From positions 1,550,001 to 1,614,000 of the forward strand of contig NC_042507.1 of NCBI RefSeq assembly GCF_003054445.1: 64,000 bases of DNA, in the 5' to 3' direction. This DNA is from Pichia kudriavzevii (Eukaryota; Ascomycota; Pichiomycetes; Pichiales; Pichiaceae). Made by a program: the position numbers and the translations under genes. Below the pieces are notes generated by a model. That model worked only from the letters and a program-made list of their open reading frames with translations, made no database searches and was not told the origin of the DNA. Shown here one piece after another: positions 47,271 to 56,094 of this stretch. The number at the start of each line of letters is the position of its first letter. The stretch's first letter is position 1.

Positions 47271-49451
47271 ATGTGTCAATTTGATATTTTGTCACATAGT
47301 AAGGAGTCGATGATGAATGAGACCTCAAATCTCAAGGCAAAGCAAAAAACCGATTTTGATTTACATGCAGAAGGCTTTGATATTCCAAAGAATGAACATG
47401 CGGACGATGTGTCCTCAATTTCGGATTCAGACATCTCCGAATATAACAATAATATAACCATAGACACCGATACAATAGATAGCCAAAAAAAATCATTCAA
47501 CATTAAGGCACAGACTAAAGGGAACGTGAGTCTCATCTCTGAATTTGAAGCTTCTGATGAGGAAGATAGATATATTGATGAATTTCTATCTTTAGATAAG
47601 AGTATTGAGGAGGCAACCTTGGATGCTGAAAAAAAATATGGTTCATACGATAAAGAGTCAAAGGAGGTCCGAGGTAGACCTTCTGCGTGCATCTTTGTAG
47701 CCAGTTTATCTTCTGATCTCAGCGATGATATACTCTGCGAATCTGTGACGCAACATTTCAAGCAATGGGGAGAACTGACTCTCGTTAAAGTTTTAAGAGA
47801 CCCATCAAATCGCCCTTACGCATTTGTTCAGTATGCTAAGGATGAGGATGCCGATAGAGCAATTAATGAAGGCCAACATTCCATACTAAATGGAAGAACA
47901 GTCAGATGTGAGAAAGCAAGGGTTAATAGAACACTCTATTTGCAGTTGAATGGAACTGGGATTAGAGAAAAAATTATGAGAAAGATTCTATCACGGTTTG
48001 GAGATGTTGAAAGATTAATAGCAGTCAATGAGTCTTTCGATGTTATAAATACCGTAAACAAAAACGAAAATATCAGATTCAAAAATTGGTTCTCTAAGTT
48101 TGTATATCGACAGGATGCCATCAGTGCCTTTGCTAATTTGAAAACTAAAATCAACTGGAATGTAGAGTGGGCACAAAATTTAGAAGATGAATATAGCAAT
48201 ATACCAGAAGTTACTATTGACAAAAATTCCGTGTTTGTTGGCCATTTAGATCCACGAATCAGTAAAGAAGAATTAATTGAGAGATTTGAGAGACATGGAA
48301 AGATAAAAGAAGCAATTTTGGTGAATAGGCCTTTGAACAACTTTGCTTTTATTAAGTTTAGAACAAAGGAAGCTGCTGCCTCTGCTGTTGAACGAGAAAA
48401 TCATGCAATGTTTAAATATAAGACAATTCATGTTCAATATCGTGAAATGTACAACAACTATAGAAGAAAATGCTCTAATGACAATGGCTTGAAATTGAAT
48501 TTGGCACCTCCTCCAGTTAATTTCAAGAAACGTTATGTTAATGAAAATAGACATGGGAACTGCTACCGTCACCACAGGAATTACAGAATGAGAAATAGTT
48601 TCAGCGTTGAGAACTGCATGATGGGGACACCACAACAAGTAAATAACATACCACTAATTCCCGAAACTTTTGCTCAAGCTTTGAAACTCAAGCAAATGTA
48701 TAATATCAGAAATAGCAAACGTAAGATTTTTCAAGGTGAAAGACCTGAAGATAAATACATCAATTCGCAAAGTTTGGCTTCTAGTTTTAATAGTCACTCA
48801 AACTTTCATCCCATTCACGTTAAGGAACATGATGAGTGTCAGATTCGTTCAAGCAGAGAGCAAAAGATAAAGTCGAGAAACTCAGAAATGAAAGATGATA
48901 CTGAAAATTCATTTACTGAAGATTCAATTGAGTTGCAACTACATCCTAATAAAAAGGAGCCACATACTGAATCTGAAGTTGATGAGGATGCATCGGCAAT
49001 AAGAACCAGTTCTACATTCTCTAGTCGTGGTCCGAAAACCGAATATACTTTCTCAACTGTTGATAATGCTGAACATCATGAATACAACATTTTTCCCAAA
49101 ATCATGGGCCCACAAAACTTCCAATATCCGATGTATTACTCTTTCCCAGAAAAGGAAGGCCTTTCATTTGTCAATCATTCAATGCAATATCTGACACCAA
49201 ATGACCAGTATTTTCCTCCTCCAAATCCTTCACAACCTCCACATTCTCCACACATTCTGCATCACCAGGGCAGTTCATCTGCAGGCAGTGCTGGCTATTA
49301 TTACCCATACCCATACTATCTACCACCTTCAACTCCAAGTAGCCAAATGCAACCAATGTATCCATTGTATTACTACTATAACCCAATTGCTATGACTGAG
49401 GGACGACACAACATCCCTCATAGAGAAGATGGTAGAGCACCAGAAAAATAA
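47271..49451 (+). CDS. RIM4: Meiotic RNA-binding translational repressor Rim4
   Basis: The 726-residue product (713 in S. cerevisiae) has a first RRM at about 136-218 (RPSACIFVASLSSDLSDDIL, VKVLRDPSNRPYAFVQY, GRTVRCEKARVNRTLYL), which matches Rim4 closely. A middle degenerate RRM-like part and a further RRM at about 320-398 (NSVFVGHLDPRISKEELI) follow. The C-terminal third is low-complexity, rich in Ser, Pro, Tyr and His, ending in poly-Tyr patches. Rim4 forms amyloid-like assemblies that silence mid-meiotic transcripts. A start at Met14 or Met15 is possible. Confidence 0.82.
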   Translation: MCQFDILSHSKESMMNETSNLKAKQKTDFDLHAEGFDIPKNEHADDVSSISDSDISEYNNNITIDTDTIDSQKKSFNIKAQTKGNVSLISEFEASDEEDRYIDEFLSLDKSIEEATLDAEKKYGSYDKESKEVRGRPSACIFVASLSSDLSDDILCESVTQHFKQWGELTLVKVLRDPSNRPYAFVQYAKDEDADRAINEGQHSILNGRTVRCEKARVNRTLYLQLNGTGIREKIMRKILSRFGDVERLIAVNESFDVINTVNKNENIRFKNWFSKFVYRQDAISAFANLKTKINWNVEWAQNLEDEYSNIPEVTIDKNSVFVGHLDPRISKEELIERFERHGKIKEAILVNRPLNNFAFIKFRTKEAAASAVERENHAMFKYKTIHVQYREMYNNYRRKCSNDNGLKLNLAPPPVNFKKRYVNENRHGNCYRHHRNYRMRNSFSVENCMMGTPQQVNNIPLIPETFAQALKLKQMYNIRNSKRKIFQGERPEDKYINSQSLASSFNSHSNFHPIHVKEHDECQIRSSREQKIKSRNSEMKDDTENSFTEDSIELQLHPNKKEPHTESEVDEDASAIRTSSTFSSRGPKTEYTFSTVDNAEHHEYNIFPKIMGPQNFQYPMYYSFPEKEGLSFVNHSMQYLTPNDQYFPPPNPSQPPHSPHILHHQGSSSAGSAGYYYPYPYYLPPSTPSSQMQPMYPLYYYYNPIAMTEGRHNIPHREDGRAPEK

Positions 49452-49762
49452 ATTTTTTTGTAACAAAAAGATCCTTTGCTTATTTATTATTGAAACAGAA
49501 TCAACTCATATGTCGTCTATGGATACCTATTATAACCCTAGATATTATTAATCAAGAGAGAGCACTCTGTAAATGCCATGTGCAGAATATGTAAGAATTT
49601 TTTTTTTTCAGAAATAATTGTAAATTTAGAAAAGTGTTTAATATTCTTAGCAGAATTTCGAACGAGCATGAATTTGGGTTAATTTAAAAGTGCCGATACC
49701 ATATTGAGGAATTTTAATGTTATCAGCCATTGGCTGTCCCTTCGTAGTAGTAAACAAGAAGA
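49452..49762. other. Intergenic RIM4 to SNU71-like
   Basis: About 310 bp containing the RIM4 3' end and the promoter of the next co-oriented gene. A T-run is present near 49599-49608. Nothing else is seen. Confidence 0.4.
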
Positions 49763-51295
49763 ATGTCATATATACCAGACTATTACAGAAGGAGCTTTTA
49801 TCATAATGATGACTATAAAGGGGTTATTGGTGTTGGGAAGAGAGATGAAATCAACGAGAAAATAAACAAAACGTTGGACATTATTTATGACCGATCACAT
49901 GCATTGTCTTGTTTGGTGTTTCAGGATACATCCAGTCTTTATAAGATATTGGCAAGTGAAAATATTGAACTGAAACCATACTTTGAACAACAGAGCACAT
50001 CGAAAAAGATTGGACTGGATGCGGAAGAAGAAGAAGTAGAAAAAGAAGAAGAAAATCTCACAAATGAGCATCTTGTCAATCCGAAAGAGAAGGCTAGACA
50101 CTTTATAACTTTAGAAGAGATGCTACGTGGAAATGTGACATTAGTTATTAGTATATCCAATGTGCCTGTGGATATATTGATGTATGGGGCGCTAGTTGAA
50201 GAACTACTTACATACCTGGTTGTTGAAATACACCGATCCGTACCTAGTTTGAAACTAAAGAGTGACTCCAAAGATTTAGAAATCAGCAAAGTTTTCCAAT
50301 GGAGTTATATGGGCGTTAAGGGAGGAGAGGATATTTTTGTGAGGTTTGATGACGTGGTGATGTTGTATATGTTTTGGAAGTTTTTTGACAATTTTGAAAT
50401 AGCAGGGGTAACAATTCATGTTGGAAAGGATAAAAGTGCAGAGGCTATATTTCAGAGGATAAACGAAAAATTTGATATTGATTTGAAACCACTTAATACA
50501 TTGAAAGAGAAAGTGATTCTCCACATTACCGAACTCCAACAAATAGGGGCCAAAGCAAGGGAAAGTGAGCAAAAAGAAGATGATTATTTAACTAGGTTCA
50601 GAAAAATGTCTGAAACATACATTGTCAACCCTAAAGATTTATTTGATGTTCCTGTAGATATGGTGGAAAAAGTAAAACAGAACATTCTTGATTTCAGATT
50701 ACACGTATTGAAAGACTTGGAAAAAAAACAGAGGGAAAGAGCACTGCAGGACAAACTTGAAGCTCGAAAGCAAACGAACAAGGTGCATGAGATTTCGGCC
50801 GAAACTAAAAGGCCTCACAGGTATGGTAAGCCTGTCTCTGACATTCAATTTGAAAGTATGCTTCAAAGCAGGGAAAAAGCAGCTGCAGAGAAAAACTACT
50901 TGGTCAAGTTGAATCAATACAAAAGGCGTGAAGAGGCCAGAATGAAAAACTACATCAACTTCTCTAAGTTCAACAAACATGAATCATATATCAACTCTGT
51001 TGTACCTCAACAACGAAGAAAGTTTCTTGCTTCTTTTGTTGACGGCGTTGTCAATGAGAACAATAAAATTGACAAAAATTTTACTTATTATACAAAACAT
51101 GCCAACTACGTGAAATATAGACTGAATAGTAAAACTAATGAGGAGAAGCTAGATAAACTTGATGAAGATGAAGAAGAGAAGGAAAACCTTGAGCTAAATG
51201 ACGAGAAAAATGATCTTAAGACAACAACGGGTGTTATCGATAGGAATGACCATGTATTGAAAAATCCAGCGTATACTGAAGGAGGTAGAGAATGA
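49763..51295 (+). CDS. SNU71: U1 snRNP-associated Snu71-like protein lacking PWI domain
   Basis: The 510-residue product is divergent. A recognisable order of blocks matches S. cerevisiae Snu71 (620 residues) as I remember it. A DIFVRFDDV segment after a folded N-terminal region corresponds to DIFIRFSKV. LFDVPVDMVEKVKQNILDFR followed by LEKKQRE corresponds to LSDLPSDAL and EFRTKVVSIEKEKK. A long charged coiled coil then contains FESMLQSRE and RREEARMKNY. Snu71 sits in the yeast U1 snRNP with Prp40 and Luc7. The C-terminal PWI domain of Snu71/RBM25 is absent; the protein ends in an acidic segment. Identification is moderate and needs a profile search. Confidence 0.5.
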   Translation: MSYIPDYYRRSFYHNDDYKGVIGVGKRDEINEKINKTLDIIYDRSHALSCLVFQDTSSLYKILASENIELKPYFEQQSTSKKIGLDAEEEEVEKEEENLTNEHLVNPKEKARHFITLEEMLRGNVTLVISISNVPVDILMYGALVEELLTYLVVEIHRSVPSLKLKSDSKDLEISKVFQWSYMGVKGGEDIFVRFDDVVMLYMFWKFFDNFEIAGVTIHVGKDKSAEAIFQRINEKFDIDLKPLNTLKEKVILHITELQQIGAKARESEQKEDDYLTRFRKMSETYIVNPKDLFDVPVDMVEKVKQNILDFRLHVLKDLEKKQRERALQDKLEARKQTNKVHEISAETKRPHRYGKPVSDIQFESMLQSREKAAAEKNYLVKLNQYKRREEARMKNYINFSKFNKHESYINSVVPQQRRKFLASFVDGVVNENNKIDKNFTYYTKHANYVKYRLNSKTNEEKLDKLDEDEEEKENLELNDEKNDLKTTTGVIDRNDHVLKNPAYTEGGRE

Positions 51296-51508
51296 AAATT
51301 CTCAGCAGTATTATAAAAAGTTGCGTGTCTTATTATCTTTGTAAGAATTGTATTGTATAGTGTTAAAAAAAAAACTTGGAAAATTTCGTCTTTGCTTGTA
51401 TTCCACTTGAACTTTAATGCGAACATGATTTTCCAAATTCTAAGATTTCAATTCAAAGTGCTTTAATGGGGGACTTTTGATAAGCCTCCTCCAAACTCTG
51501 ATATATTT

Positions 51509-54500
51509 ATGAACAAACATTTCATGTTTGATATGCAACAAATACCTGCGACAAAAAAGGTATTATCTCATTCAAGTTTTCCGGTTTCTGTATTTTATGA
51601 CTTTCGTTATAGTATTGAACCCGCTGTTAACATTGAACCTGAAGCTTCAAAACCACCGAATAGATTTTCATTGAGTCAATGGGAGACTTTACTGGGTAAG
51701 AATCAGCTGGATACATACAAGCACCTGTTTCCCGAGCAGGATGATGAAAAGGAAGACGATCTGGATATGGAGGGAGATCTAGAGACGAGAAATGACAAAA
51801 TTATGGATACCGAGTCTGTAAAATTGCCTGAACGTCATTTTGGACAAAACACTCTCAAAGTTTTCTTTGACTATTGTACACTTGGACAATGCCAATTTGT
51901 ATTCAGGTCGAATATTATTGCATCAGAGGTGCTTCGTGGCAAAAAAGAACACTTGCCTGATTTCCTTTTGTTACTTTTACAAAACGGCGACCTCCTGGTT
52001 ATCAATATAACAGCAACATACGACAAAAACTTTGAGACATACTTGTTCAAGTATTTTGCTACAATATGCGCAAGAAGTTCAATAGCACGCGGAAATTGGA
52101 TGCTATCTGATCATCATACCTATAGTTTTAGTTACAGTGCAAACAGTGATCTGATTTTCTTAACCTGTTCAAATTGTTTACAGTTTATATTTAAGGTACA
52201 TATAAATGAAGAAGATTTTATGTCGGTTCGATTGACACGGTTGAATAATTTGAAAACTGGAATAATTGTAAATCAATGCATGCTAACACTGAACGAAAAC
52301 ACAGATGCGTTTCTGTTTGCCGAATTGAAGAATAATATACTTTATTTAAAATGTATGACTGATTTTACCCAATTTACGGAGTCGAAGATTACAATGAAAA
52401 AAGCTTTTGAAATACCTTTACACATGGTACCTTTGCCAGATACCAATTGCGTCTTATTTTTGCAGGAAACGGGATATACCATTAAGTCTTTCTCCTTCTG
52501 CATTGGAGGTGACGATTACGCTTCAATCACAGAGAAGTATCCATTACAAAATAAAAACTTTATGATAGATACGTTTTATATTCCCAAGAGAAAGATACTT
52601 ACGGAAGACTCTGAAAATTATTTGGAGACTGGGCTTCAGTTTAGCCAGGTTTTGGTGTCAACTTCACACAATGCTTCAATTTATTTGATCAACATTTATT
52701 ATGACAGAACGCGGCACAAATATATATCCAATATGACCAGACTGTTCAAGGCTAATACAATTGCTAGCTTTTTTAGGTTAGAAATGCAGCATAGTGAGGG
52801 GAGTCCAACAGGGATATACGAGTTTGAGTTTTCTAATGAGATGGGGTTATCTGAATCAAAACTAGGGAAAATAACATATGAAAAAGGTAAGCCTCTATTT
52901 GAAACAATACAAACACTATATTCTTTACCTAACAATTATCCAATGTATGATTTTGAGGTTGTACCAGCAAGGAATCGCTTTTCCATTGAGGATAAGCCCA
53001 ATCAGTTTTGGGCTTTAACTGGAAGTGGATCGGCTCATTCTCTAACTCGATTAGTCCAAGGTTATGACACAAAAATACATGAGCTGCTCGAAATTTATGG
53101 TGTAACTAAAATATACAATGCGGGAAATGAATACTTCTGGCTTAGCGGTCCAATGAGGTCGTATCTTGTAAGGTACGTTCGTGGAGACGACAAGGTTGAC
53201 CTGATTTTATCCATTGATGAACAAATACAAAATACCTTTATTTTGGATAGTTATAGCTATGCTATATCCACCGGCCATTTCTATGTTCTAGAAAACGGAA
53301 CAATCGTTTCTCAACATAGACTCCCTGGAGAATGCCAATTGGGTATTCTGAGTGAAGATACAGTAATATTATCAGTTAGAAGTCTCGATGACAAATTTTC
53401 ATTATGTGCTTGCTTTATTGCTGTTACCAAAAGTGGAGATGAGGTTTTGGTTAAATTCACAGATATCAACACTCCCTGGCGAACTTCAAGCATGTCGTTG
53501 GTAACCTGTTTGTCATTCTTTAAAGATTCCTATGTTGTCATAGGTGAAAATGACGGGACGATACAGGTGTACGATATAAGAAACAATAACATACAACCTT
53601 TGGGAGATAGAATTGAATTATCAAAGATCATAAAGAATTGCCATGGAAATTTTATTTTATATCAATTAGTCGAAAGAGACAACCTGGTTTATTTTTCTTC
53701 CACATCGGGCGAATATGCAGTTGGGGAGTTAGTTATTGTAAATGCCGAAGTAACACTTGAAATAAAGCAATACAATAAGCTAAGCGATACGACTCCTATC
53801 GACATTTGTATTAGCTCCCCATTTGAAAATTATACGTTACTCATAGGAAAGTATTTATGGAAATACGATCAACACATAAATGGAACACCTGAGCGTGTTT
53901 ACATTGGAGAAGACGAGTCGGAGCCAGTGACTTATGCGTTACCATATTATGACTACTGTTTAATTTTACAGGACAATAGGTTGTTAACATCAATAATCGC
54001 TCACGAACCAACCACCATAATCAAAAGTAAAAAATTTGGGATTCCATGTATGAAGATGCTTAATTACCCTGTTTTGAATTTACTTGTTTTGATCAAAGTG
54101 CCTGGGATCCACGATAACATCCAGCCACTGATATTTATAGATCAGAAGAAGGCAAAAGCTTTGAAATCCAGCTTTGAATTTGAATGGAAAGATCAGGAGT
54201 TTCCAACCTGTTTAGCCGAGCTAAGGACATACACAGAACAAAACAAGTTTCATGTTAGTTTACTTGTAGGTTCTTGTGTCGGCAAGAATTCTTGTGGCCA
54301 TTTGAGACTACTACGAGTATCAAGACATGAATCGTCTAAAGTGAATGTTAAGGTATTATCTTCCAGTAAGGAACAGACCCCCATATCTGATATTAGTACA
54401 TTAGTCCATCCCTATGAGTCGAAAACCTATGTGGTTTGTTCTTCCAAAAATGTACTATTTTATTATGAATTGGATGATTACAAGTTTACCAATAAAAGTG

Positions 54501-54988
54501 TGTTATACACAGCTACCGAAAACATCAAGAAGTTTGAGCTGACCATCCTAGGAGAATCCAAAGGAGATTACGGACTATCAATAATAGTGATCTTGCAAAA
54601 TAATACCAGCGTATCTCTAAGATGTAGTAGTTTTGAAGAAATGCAAATTGAGAAACATCGAAACCAATTCACATCAAACGCTTTGACATTAGGCAGAAAT
54701 ATTGACGTGTATGCTGATTACAACAAAGAGATTGTCACTCTAGAGTCGCAGTTCACCAATCCTACTTTCATAGATATAGGGTATGTACCTAGATTAGCAT
54801 TTACAGAAGACTATAGTCCGTGGATTTCACTTCGGGAGAAACAAAAGGAAGATAGAAAGTCCTTTGTAACTGTTGGGTTGAATGGCCAAGCAGACCTGAT
54901 TACCACAGGCACTTTGACCTCCAAGTTTGTGGGTTCCAATGTTATACCCTGTGAGAAAATAACCTCATGGGATTATAATCGAGAATAA
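51509..54988 (+). CDS. MMS1/DDB1/CPSF-A-like triple beta-propeller protein
   Basis: The 1159-residue product is mostly beta-strand repeats. Features are an N-terminal segment with LLLLLQNGDLLVINI, repeated propeller-type strands (DSYVVIGENDGTIQVYDIRNN, LTGSGSAHSLTRLVQ), and a C-terminal part with repeated short hydrophobic strands. This layout fits the Mms1/DDB1/Rse1/Cft1 superfamily. The strongly conserved Rse1 and Cft1 C-terminal motifs are not seen, so the fast-evolving Mms1, adaptor of the Rtt101 cullin ligase in replication-fork repair, is the most likely member. The assignment within the family is an inference. Confidence 0.5.
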   Translation: MNKHFMFDMQQIPATKKVLSHSSFPVSVFYDFRYSIEPAVNIEPEASKPPNRFSLSQWETLLGKNQLDTYKHLFPEQDDEKEDDLDMEGDLETRNDKIMDTESVKLPERHFGQNTLKVFFDYCTLGQCQFVFRSNIIASEVLRGKKEHLPDFLLLLLQNGDLLVINITATYDKNFETYLFKYFATICARSSIARGNWMLSDHHTYSFSYSANSDLIFLTCSNCLQFIFKVHINEEDFMSVRLTRLNNLKTGIIVNQCMLTLNENTDAFLFAELKNNILYLKCMTDFTQFTESKITMKKAFEIPLHMVPLPDTNCVLFLQETGYTIKSFSFCIGGDDYASITEKYPLQNKNFMIDTFYIPKRKILTEDSENYLETGLQFSQVLVSTSHNASIYLINIYYDRTRHKYISNMTRLFKANTIASFFRLEMQHSEGSPTGIYEFEFSNEMGLSESKLGKITYEKGKPLFETIQTLYSLPNNYPMYDFEVVPARNRFSIEDKPNQFWALTGSGSAHSLTRLVQGYDTKIHELLEIYGVTKIYNAGNEYFWLSGPMRSYLVRYVRGDDKVDLILSIDEQIQNTFILDSYSYAISTGHFYVLENGTIVSQHRLPGECQLGILSEDTVILSVRSLDDKFSLCACFIAVTKSGDEVLVKFTDINTPWRTSSMSLVTCLSFFKDSYVVIGENDGTIQVYDIRNNNIQPLGDRIELSKIIKNCHGNFILYQLVERDNLVYFSSTSGEYAVGELVIVNAEVTLEIKQYNKLSDTTPIDICISSPFENYTLLIGKYLWKYDQHINGTPERVYIGEDESEPVTYALPYYDYCLILQDNRLLTSIIAHEPTTIIKSKKFGIPCMKMLNYPVLNLLVLIKVPGIHDNIQPLIFIDQKKAKALKSSFEFEWKDQEFPTCLAELRTYTEQNKFHVSLLVGSCVGKNSCGHLRLLRVSRHESSKVNVKVLSSSKEQTPISDISTLVHPYESKTYVVCSSKNVLFYYELDDYKFTNKSVLYTATENIKKFELTILGESKGDYGLSIIVILQNNTSVSLRCSSFEEMQIEKHRNQFTSNALTLGRNIDVYADYNKEIVTLESQFTNPTFIDIGYVPRLAFTEDYSPWISLREKQKEDRKSFVTVGLNGQADLITTGTLTSKFVGSNVIPCEKITSWDYNRE

Positions 54989-55054
54989 AGTCTTGATGCT
55001 TAGCTATATATTAGAAAAGTATTTATCTTTACAAACTTAGTTTGAAAGTACATC

Positions 55055-55597
55055 TTATTGGCTCTTTTTGTCTTGTCTGATCTTATCTAATAAGTTGTTG
55101 ATCCTAGGGCCCATCAATGGCTGCCCCTTTCTGGTCATTGTATTCTGAATACGTTCAGTTTTATGTTCACGCTCCATTTTCTTCTTCCTCATGGTCTCGA
55201 GTTTCTCTCTTATTCTCTCCATCTTTATTTGTTTGTCGGTTTCTCGCCTGTGCTTTTTCAATAAGATTCTCTCTTGGAACGTCAACGCTTCCTTGTTTTT
55301 GATTTTATCCTTTATGATTTCGATTTCAGATTTTGCGGAATTCGTGTGTTCAGTAGCATCTCCAGAGTCCCCCACTTGACAGGATTCACCTTCAACACCC
55401 ACTAACTTTTCACCCTCTTTATCGGGGACATCTAGTCCTTCTCTCTCTAGTAACTTGAAGTAGTTTTTCCTAAGTCTTGCTCTATGTGTTAATGCTTTTT
55501 TGATCTCCTCTGTCTTACCTTCTTTCCCCCTAAGATATTTCCTAGTATCTTTTTTGCCCTTGAAGTTGCCGCCACGATTTTTTCTTGGACCCGACAT
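55055..55597 (-). CDS. FYV7: Pre-rRNA processing protein Fyv7
   Basis: The 180-residue product (151 in S. cerevisiae) is very basic and helical: MSGPRKNRGGNFKGKKDTRK followed by YLRGKEGKT, HRARLRKNYFKLLEREG, then a coiled coil FQERILLKKHRRETDKQI and a terminal RKGQPLMGPRINNLLDKI. This order is that of Fyv7/TAP26, which acts in early 18S rRNA processing at site A2. An acidic insertion (about 60-85) explains the extra length. It converges on the propeller gene with 66 bp between stops. Confidence 0.88.
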   Translation of the reverse strand: MSGPRKNRGGNFKGKKDTRKYLRGKEGKTEEIKKALTHRARLRKNYFKLLEREGLDVPDKEGEKLVGVEGESCQVGDSGDATEHTNSAKSEIEIIKDKIKNKEALTFQERILLKKHRRETDKQIKMERIREKLETMRKKKMEREHKTERIQNTMTRKGQPLMGPRINNLLDKIRQDKKSQ

Positions 55598-56094
55598 ACT
55601 AGATGAAGTCTGTTCGGCTCTGTCAACTGTTTTGCTCCTCCGTCAGAAAGAAAGATAAGTAACATCAAAATTTGTTCTACATGATTTTCTTGGGTTTAAG
55701 TTTTTTTTTAGCTTACTACATTAGGAAATTCCCCCAAGTTTTTCAATGTGAACACTCTCACCTTATTTTTCTCTCCCGATCTTTTTTTTTTCTCGAGCAT
55801 TCCTGTCTTGAGTTAGGTCGGCCTAACACTAACAATTGTTGCATATTTCAGACACTTGAATCGGGGAATTGACCACACTACTATATCAGCAGCTCACTCA
55901 GGTCCTCATATATCCACAAAATTGGCCAAAATAGAATAAGCGGGCACACAGATTCTCCAATTATAGTTACTATTAGTTAGTACCATCCGCCCACATTGCA
56001 AATTTCAAAATTTAGGGGTTTCACTATACTATTCATCTAATATTATCTATCTTTATTACACAGTGTAATTTTACAGCTAAAGTAATAAAGTAAG
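55598..56094. promoter_or_regulatory. Divergent FYV7/PPR promoter
   Basis: Five hundred bp of AT-rich DNA with T-runs near 55701-55709 and 55782-55791. A TACTAAC sequence occurs on the minus strand (55976-55982), but no matching 5' splice site was found upstream of it. A 66-codon frame at 55672-55872 has no support. Confidence 0.4.

Noticed and set aside
55672-55872. 66-codon frame starting with a hydrophobic segment between FYV7 and the PPR gene
   Set aside because: T-rich sequence gives Phe/Leu-rich frames by chance, and it lies in a divergent promoter.
55976-55982. Minus-strand TACTAAC upstream of FYV7
   Set aside because: No ACATAC or similar 5' splice site at higher coordinates before the PPR coding region; probably chance.
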